Program-made: the position numbers and the translations under genes | NCBI GenBank assembly: GCA_964567475.1 | Contig: CAZMMV010000051.1 | Span: 1-12,282 of the forward strand | Length of the DNA stretch: 12,282 nt | Direction of reading: 5' to 3' | From: CAZMMV01 sp964567475 | GTDB taxonomy: Bacteria; Bacillota; Clostridia; Tissierellales; Tissierellaceae | Notes under the pieces: generated by a model | Database searches by the model: none | Told to the model about the DNA's origin: nothing | Seen by the model: the letters and a program-made list of their open reading frames with translations, nothing else | In this document: positions 6,991 to 12,282 of the stretch, piece after piece | How the letters are laid out: each line of letters begins with the position of its first letter | Numbering within the stretch: position 1 is the stretch's first letter

Positions 6991-7290
6991 ATGGAGACTA
7001 GATTAGAACGCAATAAGAGACTAAGAAAAAATAGAAGAATAAAAAGGATTAAATCATTTATTATATTGGTTACTATAATTTTATTAATATTTGGAATAAA
7101 AAAAGTTAATCAGACTATTGTAGATTTAAATTGTATAGACAATGCAAATATTGTGAGATTTAATTATAAAACAAAGGAATTGGATTTTTTCGGTAAATCT
7201 TATATAATCCATTTAAAAAAAATAAAAAACTTATTAAAAGACCAGTTTTCTGGTCTTTTAGTTTTACACAATAGATTTTATTTGCTATAA
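6991..7290 (+). CDS. Small basic single-helix membrane protein of unknown function
   Basis: I do not recognise the family. The frame encodes 99 aa. A very basic N-terminus (residues 3-25, rich in Arg and Lys) is followed by one hydrophobic helix (about 25-40) and a short domain with NIVRFNYKTKELDFFGKSYI (about 50-71), presumably outside the cell. The start ATG 6991 has AGGTGAT (6979-6985) at good spacing, which supports translation. The 3' end is suspicious: residues 82-89 are encoded by a terminator hairpin (7235-7260), the following codons by the -35 and spacer of the lepA promoter, and the stop is part of its -10 TATAAT. One A fewer in the 8-A run 7215-7222 would stop the protein after residue 77, before the terminator. 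The true product is therefore possibly 77 aa. In B. subtilis another small gene, yqxA, occupies this position between spoIIP and lepA, but I see no clear sequence match. Confidence 0.6.
   Translation: METRLERNKRLRKNRRIKRIKSFIILVTIILLIFGIKKVNQTIVDLNCIDNANIVRFNYKTKELDFFGKSYIIHLKKIKNLLKDQFSGLLVLHNRFYLL
7235..7265 (+). terminator. Intrinsic terminator before lepA
   Basis: An 11-bp stem, TAAAAGACCAG (7235-7245) with CTGGTCTTTTA (7250-7260), closes a TTTT loop. The stem ends in TTTTA and is followed by GTTTT (7261-7265). It should end the signal peptidase transcript. It lies inside the open frame of the small membrane protein, not after it. Confidence 0.78.
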
Positions 7291-7291
7291 T
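7263..7291 (+). promoter_or_regulatory. Sigma-A promoter of lepA
   Basis: TTTACA (7263-7268) and a perfect TATAAT (7286-7291) are separated by exactly 17 bp. The element begins at the end of the upstream terminator and gives a leader of about 30 nt before ATG 7329. The last codons of the upstream open frame overlap it. Confidence 0.85.
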
Positions 7292-7328
7292 TGTTAAGAA
7301 TATATTCATCTTCATGAGGAGGAAAAAA

Positions 7329-9140
7329 ATGCAAGGAATTAAACAAGAAAATATTAGAAATTTTTCAATAATAGCTCATATTGATCATGGAAAATCAACA
7401 TTGGCTGACAGATTAATAGAAAAAACTGGAATGTTAACATCAAGAGAAATGCAAAGTCAGGTTCTTGATAATATGGATTTAGAAAGAGAGAGAGGAATTA
7501 CAATTAAATTAAAGGCTGTTAGATTGATTTACGAGGCACAAGATGGTGAGAAGTATATACTTAATCTTATTGATACTCCAGGTCATGTAGACTTTACTTA
7601 TGAAGTATCAAGATCTTTGGCAGCTTGTGAAGGGGCAGTTCTTATAATAGATGCTAGTCAAGGAATAGAAGCACAAACATTGGCTAATGTATATTTAGCA
7701 TTGGATCAGGACTTGGAAATATTACCTGTTATAAATAAAATTGATTTACCTAGTGCAAGACCAGAAGAAGTAAAGAAAGAGGTTGAAGATGTAATAGGAA
7801 TAGATTGTGAGAATGCACCACTTATATCTGCTAAAGAAGGAAAAAATATAATTGCAGTATTAGAAGATATAGTTAAAAATGTTCCAGCGCCAAAGGGAGA
7901 TAAAAATGCGCCTCTTAAGGCTCTTATATTTGATAGTTATTATGACACCTATAAAGGAGTTATATGTTATATTAGAATCTATGAAGGAACAATAAGACCA
8001 GGCATGGAGATTAAAATGATGGCTACAGGAAAGGTTTATGAAGTTTCTGAGGTAGGAGTAAATACTTCTAAACATATGGTATTAGACAAGCTAGAAGCTG
8101 GGGAAGTAGGATTTGTAACAGCTAGTATCAAAGAGGTAAAGGATGCCAGAGTAGGGGATACTATTACAGATAATGATAATCCTACAAAACAGGCATTACC
8201 AGGATATAAAAAAGTTGTACCTATGGTGTTTTCAGGAATTTATCCTGCAGAAGGAGAAGATTTTAATTCTGTAAGAGAAGCTTTGGAAAAATTACAGGTA
8301 AATGATGGAGCATTAGATTTTCAACCAGAATCCTCAGTAGCTTTAGGATTTGGATTTAGATGTGGGTTCTTAGGATTGCTACACATGGAGATTATACAAG
8401 AAAGACTTGAAAGAGAGTTTGATTTAAATATTATAACTACAGCACCTTCTGTTATATATAAGGTTACTAAGACTACAGGAGAAATAGTAGAGATACAAAA
8501 TCCTTCAAATCTTCCACCTACATCAGAAATAGAGTATATGGAAGAGCCTATTGTAATTGCAAATATAATGACACCATCAAATTTTGTTGGTCCAATAATG
8601 GAACTTTGTCAAAATAAAAGAGGGAACTTTTTAAATATGGAATATTTAGAAGAAACAAGAGTTGTACTTCATTATGAATTACCATTAAACGAAGTTATAT
8701 ACGATTTCTTTGATGCTTTAAAATCTAAGACTAAGGGATATGCTTCATTAGATTATGAACTAAAGGGATATAGACAATCAGAATTAGTTAAACTAGATAT
8801 ATTGATAAATACTGAACTAGTAGATGCATTTTCTCTTATAGTTCATGAAGAAAAGGCTTATGAAAGAGGTAGAAATATAGCAGAGAGACTTAGTAATGTA
8901 ATTCCTAGACATCAATTTGCTGTTCCTATACAAGCTGCTATAGGAAATAAAGTAATTGCTAGAGAAACTATTAGAGCTCTTAGAAAAGATGTACTTTCTA
9001 AATGTTATGGTGGAGATATTTCTAGGAAGAAAAAATTATTAGAAAAACAAAAAGAGGGTAAGAAGAGAATGAGGCAGGTTGGAAATGTTGAAGTTCCTCA
9101 AGAAGCATTTTTATCAGTTTTAAAATATGACGAAGATTAA
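7329..9140 (+). CDS. lepA: Elongation factor 4 (LepA) GTPase
   Basis: Ribosome-associated translational GTPase, proposed to act on stalled or mistranslocated ribosomes and in initiation or 30S biogenesis; its exact role is debated. The 603-aa product has the expected length. GTPase motifs: AHIDHGKST (16-24, P-loop), RGITIK (switch I), DTPGH (82-86), NKID (136-139) and SAKEG (G5). EF-G-like domains II, III and V follow, then the LepA-specific C-terminal domain, seen in YGGDISRKKKLLEKQKEGKK near the end, which enters the A site. The start is ATG 7329, six nt after AGGAGG (7317-7322). An ATG at 7314 is in frame but is itself part of that binding site region and is rejected. It is transcribed from its own sigma-A promoter, directly after a terminator. 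A terminator-like hairpin follows the gene. Confidence 0.98.
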   Translation: MQGIKQENIRNFSIIAHIDHGKSTLADRLIEKTGMLTSREMQSQVLDNMDLERERGITIKLKAVRLIYEAQDGEKYILNLIDTPGHVDFTYEVSRSLAACEGAVLIIDASQGIEAQTLANVYLALDQDLEILPVINKIDLPSARPEEVKKEVEDVIGIDCENAPLISAKEGKNIIAVLEDIVKNVPAPKGDKNAPLKALIFDSYYDTYKGVICYIRIYEGTIRPGMEIKMMATGKVYEVSEVGVNTSKHMVLDKLEAGEVGFVTASIKEVKDARVGDTITDNDNPTKQALPGYKKVVPMVFSGIYPAEGEDFNSVREALEKLQVNDGALDFQPESSVALGFGFRCGFLGLLHMEIIQERLEREFDLNIITTAPSVIYKVTKTTGEIVEIQNPSNLPPTSEIEYMEEPIVIANIMTPSNFVGPIMELCQNKRGNFLNMEYLEETRVVLHYELPLNEVIYDFFDALKSKTKGYASLDYELKGYRQSELVKLDILINTELVDAFSLIVHEEKAYERGRNIAERLSNVIPRHQFAVPIQAAIGNKVIARETIRALRKDVLSKCYGGDISRKKKLLEKQKEGKKRMRQVGNVEVPQEAFLSVLKYDED

Positions 9141-9160
9141 AAATTAAGATACTTTAACTA

Positions 9161-9204
9161 TTTATGGAAGGACAATTGGCCTTCCATAAAATTATGATTT
9201 TTTT
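9161..9204 (+). terminator. Probable intrinsic terminator between lepA and hemW
   Basis: An 11-bp stem, TTTATGGAAGG (9161-9171) with CCTTCCATAAA (9180-9190), has an 8-nt loop. A run of seven Ts (9198-9204) follows, but 7 nt after the stem rather than directly, so termination may be partial and allow read-through into hemW, for which I see no clear promoter. Confidence 0.55.
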
Positions 9205-9222
9205 AATTATGGAGGAATTTAA

Positions 9223-10359
9223 ATGAAATACTTATCATTATATATACATATACCTTTTTGCGTTAGTAAATGTTATTATTGTGACTTTTCTTCTTTTTCT
9301 AATATGAAGGGAAAGATAGATAAGTATATAGATAGTTTAATAGTTGAGCTTGATTTATATAAAGAAGAATTAAAAGATTACTGTATTAAAACTATATTTA
9401 TTGGAGGAGGAACACCTACTTCTATAGATCCTAAACATATATCTAGGATTCTTAAATTTATATCCCATAATTATAAACTTAGGAAAGATGTAGAAATTAC
9501 AATAGAAGGAAATCCTGGAACATTAAATAAAAAAAAGCTTGAGGTTTATAAAAAGTCTGGGATTAATAGATTTAGCCTTGGCTTACAGAGTTTAAATGAC
9601 AATTTATTGAAATCTATAGGAAGAATTCATAGCAGTGAAGATTTTTATAATAGTTATAATTTATTGAGAAATATGGGTATTGATAATATAAATGTAGATT
9701 TAATGTTTGGCCTACCAAATCAAAGTGTAAAGGATGTAGAAGATACTCTAGATAAGGTAATAGAATTAGGAGTAGAACACATATCCTATTATGGATTGAT
9801 TTTAGAAGAAGGAACTCCTTTACACAGTATGTATGATGAAGGCAAGATATCTTTTCCTAGTGAGGATGAGGAGAGAGAAATGTATCATATGGGATGTAAA
9901 AAGCTTAAGAAAAATGGGTATATGCATTACGAGATATCAAACTTTGCTTTTCCAGATTATGAATGTGAACATAATTTAGTATACTGGAATCTAATGCCAT
10001 ATATGGGAATTGGCCTTAGTAGTCATTCATGCTTTAAAGGAAAAAGATTTTGGAATACTGAGGATATTTCAGTTTACATAGATAAATTAGATAAAAAAAG
10101 TTATCCTATAGTGGGAGAAGAAATAATAAACAAGCAAACTGAGATATCTGAGTTTTGTATACTTGGAATTAGAAAAATAGAGGGAATAGATAAAATAGAA
10201 TTTAAAAAAAGATTTAAAATTGAAATAGAAAACTTATATGGAGATATAATAAATAAACACACTATAGATGCTTTAATAAACAATAATGATAATTATATAA
10301 GTTTAACTGATAGGGGCCTTGATTTATCTAATATCGTTGAGGTGGATTTTTTAATATAA
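9223..10359 (+). CDS. hemW: HemW, radical SAM heme chaperone (coproporphyrinogen oxidase-like)
   Basis: Radical SAM family protein related to HemN. Members of the HemW branch bind heme and are thought to deliver it to apoproteins rather than oxidise coproporphyrinogen III. The 378-aa product begins MKYLSLYIHIPFC. The iron-sulfur motif C13-x3-C17-x2-C20 is followed by DF, as in HemW; HemN has a further cysteine just after this motif. The SAM-binding GGGTPT is at 61-66, then EGNPGTL, the (beta/alpha) barrel, the HemW-type HNLVYWN segment, and a C-terminal helical domain. The length is normal. ATG 9223 has GGAGG (9211-9215) 7 nt upstream. The position between lepA and hrcA is conserved in Firmicutes. 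Such genes were often annotated hemN, so the enzymatic role remains the main alternative. Confidence 0.92.
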   Translation: MKYLSLYIHIPFCVSKCYYCDFSSFSNMKGKIDKYIDSLIVELDLYKEELKDYCIKTIFIGGGTPTSIDPKHISRILKFISHNYKLRKDVEITIEGNPGTLNKKKLEVYKKSGINRFSLGLQSLNDNLLKSIGRIHSSEDFYNSYNLLRNMGIDNINVDLMFGLPNQSVKDVEDTLDKVIELGVEHISYYGLILEEGTPLHSMYDEGKISFPSEDEEREMYHMGCKKLKKNGYMHYEISNFAFPDYECEHNLVYWNLMPYMGIGLSSHSCFKGKRFWNTEDISVYIDKLDKKSYPIVGEEIINKQTEISEFCILGIRKIEGIDKIEFKKRFKIEIENLYGDIINKHTIDALINNNDNYISLTDRGLDLSNIVEVDFLI

Positions 10360-10401
10360 TTTAAATTAATGGGAAAAATTAAATTAAATCTCAAAAAACT
10401 A

Positions 10402-10430
10402 TTGACAAAACTTAAAAAAAATGATAACTT
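10402..10430 (+). promoter_or_regulatory. Sigma-A promoter of the hrcA-grpE-dnaK operon
   Basis: A perfect -35 TTGACA (10402-10407) is followed after 17 bp by TAACTT (10425-10430), preceded by TGA (extended -10). The -10 is weak, which may be offset by the strong -35. The CIRCE operator begins 14 nt further on, so bound HrcA would block initiation. Confidence 0.68.
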
Positions 10431-10443
10431 TATAAAGTAGAGA

Positions 10444-10470
10444 TTAGCACTCAAGGATAAAGAGTGCTAA
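10444..10470. promoter_or_regulatory. CIRCE operator, HrcA binding site
   Basis: TTAGCACTC (10444-10452), nine bases, then GAGTGCTAA (10462-10470): a perfect match to the CIRCE consensus. It lies between the promoter and the hrcA start, so HrcA should repress its own operon under normal conditions. Heat shock relieves repression as HrcA loses activity when GroEL is titrated by unfolded proteins. Confidence 0.98.
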
Positions 10471-10504
10471 CAAAAACATCTAGCAATTATACGAGGTGAT
10501 AGAT

Positions 10505-11542
10505 ATGTTAGATGATAGAAAAATGAAAGTACTTTATGCTATAATTAACTCTTATATCATTAGTGCTGAGCCTATTGGGTCGAGAACTTTAACCAAACAA
10601 TATGATATTGGTGTTAGTTCTGCTACTATAAGAAATGAAATGAGTGATTTAGAAGATTTAGGATATTTAAACAAACCTCATTCATCTTCAGGTAGGGTAC
10701 CTTCGGATAAGGCTTATAGATTATATGTTAACAAGTTATTGAAGGATGAAAAATATAAAATTAATATGGGGAAAAAAGATGAAATAAAAAAAGCTTTAAC
10801 AGATGGGTCAAGGGAAATAGATCAATTGCTGCAAAATTCAGCTAGGATATTATCTGCTTTGACTAGTTATACTGCTCTTGCTATATCACCCCAATTAAAT
10901 AAGACTACTATAAAACATATTCAACTTATACCTATAGATGATCTACAAGTTCTTATGGTTTTAGTAAGTAATTCTGGTATTGTTAAAAATTCAATTTTTA
11001 GATTGAAGCAAAGAATACCTGAAAATCAAATCATGATATTGTCTAACTTACTAAATGATAAGCTAAAGGGATTGTCTATGGATGAAATAAATAAAGAGGT
11101 TTCAGGAGATATTTTAAAGGAAATCTATGAGCTTAAAAATATTATAGATAATATAATACCTGTTATTAGTCAATCTATGGAGAATATAGATAATATTGAA
11201 CTTTATTCAGATGGAGTAAATAAAATATTAAATTTTCCAGAATATAATGACTTAGAAAAAGCAAAGAATTTTATGAAATTTATGGAAGATAAAGATGCAG
11301 TAGTTGAAGTCTTGTCAAACAATCTTTTATCCAATGATATTGAAATTTTTATTGGAAATGAAAATATTTATGCTCCTATAAAGGAATGTAGCCTTTTGAC
11401 AGCTACTTATAAAATGGGAGATACTACTCTTGGTAAGATAGGTGTTATAGGTCCTACTAGGATGAATTATTTTAGAGTAATTAATGCTTTACAGTTATTC
11501 TCGGAAAACATTACTGAAATACTAGGTAAGATAATGAAATAA
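10505..11542 (+). CDS. hrcA: Heat-inducible transcription repressor HrcA
   Basis: Repressor of class I heat-shock genes; a dimer binds CIRCE and needs GroEL to stay active. The 345-aa product has an N-terminal winged-helix domain (about residues 1-75). It includes SAEPIGSRTL (20-29), the recognition helix region SSATIRNEMSDLEDLGYL (38-55) and the wing SSSGRVPSDKAYR (60-72). The rest is the GAF-like dimerisation region with the insert typical of HrcA, including AISPQLNKTTIKHIQL. The length is as expected. The start is ATG 10505, with GAGGTG (10493-10498) 6 nt upstream; a GTG at 10496 lies within that site and is rejected. It is first in the operon hrcA-grpE-dnaK and autoregulated by the CIRCE 34 nt upstream. 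Confidence 0.97.
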   Translation: MLDDRKMKVLYAIINSYIISAEPIGSRTLTKQYDIGVSSATIRNEMSDLEDLGYLNKPHSSSGRVPSDKAYRLYVNKLLKDEKYKINMGKKDEIKKALTDGSREIDQLLQNSARILSALTSYTALAISPQLNKTTIKHIQLIPIDDLQVLMVLVSNSGIVKNSIFRLKQRIPENQIMILSNLLNDKLKGLSMDEINKEVSGDILKEIYELKNIIDNIIPVISQSMENIDNIELYSDGVNKILNFPEYNDLEKAKNFMKFMEDKDAVVEVLSNNLLSNDIEIFIGNENIYAPIKECSLLTATYKMGDTTLGKIGVIGPTRMNYFRVINALQLFSENITEILGKIMK

Positions 11543-11574
11543 TAAAATTAAATATTTATATAAGAGGTGGTCAA

Positions 11575-12111
11575 GTGCTTAAGAAAGATCAAGAAGATAA
11601 AGATCAACAGGATATTGAAACAGAAGAGGTAGACGAAGAAATACAAGATAAAGAGTTTACTATCACTGAAGAAGAATATCAAAATAAGGAAAAAGAATTA
11701 GAACAAACAAATACTCAGCTTTTAAGATTACAGGCTGATTTTATGAATTTTAAAAAGAGAAGTGAGAAGGAGAAGACAGACACTATAAATTATGCATTAG
11801 AAAATTTTGTATGCAAATTACTTCCTATATTAGATAACTTTAAGTTAGCTATAGAATCTGAAACTCATGAAAAAAATGGATTTTATGATGGTGTAAATTT
11901 AATTTACAAACAACTTATAGACACCTTAAATGATAATGGTGTTGTAGAAATGAAAGCTTTAGGAGAAGAATTTGATCCTAATTTTCATCACGCTGTAATT
12001 ATGGAAGAAAGTGAAGAATATGAATCAGGAAAAGTGATTGAAGTTTTACAAACTGGATATTTATTAAAAGAAAAGGTTATTAGACCAGCCATGGTAAAAG
12101 TGGCAAAATAA
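11575..12111 (+). CDS. grpE: Nucleotide exchange factor GrpE
   Basis: Cochaperone dimer that releases ADP from DnaK and so resets the Hsp70 cycle. The 178-aa product begins with a highly acidic, disordered stretch (to about residue 30). A long coiled-coil helix rich in Glu, Lys and Gln (about 33-80) follows, with the four-helix region around LLPILDNFKLAIES. The C-terminal beta domain holds the conserved GEEFDPNFHHAVIM (130-143). It starts at GTG 11575, supported by AGAGGTGG (11563-11570) just upstream; no ATG lies nearby in frame. It follows hrcA by 32 nt and precedes dnaK by 21 nt, with no promoter visible in either gap, so it belongs to the HrcA-controlled operon. Confidence 0.96.
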   Translation: MLKKDQEDKDQQDIETEEVDEEIQDKEFTITEEEYQNKEKELEQTNTQLLRLQADFMNFKKRSEKEKTDTINYALENFVCKLLPILDNFKLAIESETHEKNGFYDGVNLIYKQLIDTLNDNGVVEMKALGEEFDPNFHHAVIMEESEEYESGKVIEVLQTGYLLKEKVIRPAMVKVAK

Positions 12112-12132
12112 CAAAATTAGGAGGAATAATTT

Positions 12133-12282
12133 ATGGCAAAAACAATAGGAATTGATTTAGGTACTACAAACTCAGCAGTTGCAGTTATGGAGGGTGGAGA
12201 ACCTATTATAATAACAAACTTAGAAGGAAACAGAACTACACCATCTATAGTTGCTTTTACAAAGGATGAAGAAAGACTTGTA
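12133..12282 (+). CDS. dnaK: Chaperone protein DnaK (Hsp70), 5' part
   Basis: Only the first 50 codons are present; the gene runs off the window end. The product starts MAKTIGIDLGTTNSAVAV, the phosphate-1 loop of the Hsp70 ATPase domain, and continues through NLEGNRTTPSIVAF, also diagnostic. DnaK binds and refolds client proteins in an ATP cycle driven by DnaJ and GrpE. ATG 12133 has a perfect AGGAGG (12119-12124) 8 nt upstream. It is third in the CIRCE-controlled operon; dnaJ would be expected next. Confidence 0.98.
   Translation, partial: MAKTIGIDLGTTNSAVAVMEGGEPIIITNLEGNRTTPSIVAFTKDEERLV

Noticed and set aside
10359..10390. AT-only inverted repeat between hemW and the hrcA promoter as a hemW terminator
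   Set aside because: The arms (about 12 bp with one mismatch) contain only A and T, and the plus strand continues into CTCAAAAAAC without a T-run, so no real terminator can be claimed.

Overview
The window is about 12.3 kb of very AT-rich DNA from a low-GC, endospore-forming Firmicute, most likely a member of the Clostridia. The evidence is the codon use, strong AGGAGG-type ribosome binding sites, sporulation and germination genes (gpr, spoIIP), HrcA with a perfect CIRCE operator, and a gene order close to the Bacillus/Clostridium chromosomal block comEC-holA-rpsT-gpr-spoIIP-lepA-hemW-hrcA-grpE-dnaK. It looks like core chromosome. I see no insertion sequence, prophage, CRISPR array, tRNA or rRNA.

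Layout. Bases 1-325 hold no gene but form a strongly structured RNA, closed by an 8-bp helix that ends 5 nt before the comEC start codon. comEC (DNA uptake channel) overlaps holA (DNA polymerase III delta). rpsT (ribosomal protein S20) lies on the minus strand, converging on holA across a shared bidirectional terminator and diverging from gpr. gpr (spore protease) is followed by spoIIP (engulfment hydrolase), whose Shine-Dalgarno sequence is buried in a long hairpin. Next come a type I signal peptidase with its own promoter and a small one-helix membrane protein. The tail of that small frame runs through an intrinsic terminator and the lepA promoter. lepA (elongation factor 4) and hemW (radical SAM heme chaperone) are separated by another terminator-like hairpin. 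Last comes the class I heat-shock operon: promoter, CIRCE, hrcA, grpE and dnaK, the last cut by the window end.

Functionally the window joins DNA uptake and replication (comEC, holA), translation (rpsT, lepA), sporulation and germination (gpr, spoIIP), secretion (signal peptidase), heme handling (hemW) and protein folding (hrcA-grpE-dnaK). Several annotated starts differ from the longest open frame. rpsT and gpr start at TTG, grpE at GTG, and holA, lepA, hrcA and the signal peptidase start inside longer frames, each decided by ribosome binding site position and family N-termini.

The least ordinary signals are three: the structured RNA in front of comEC (a raiA-motif-like element is my best but unproven guess), the hairpin that would hide the spoIIP ribosome binding site on read-through transcripts from gpr, and the small frame before lepA that reads through a terminator and a promoter.
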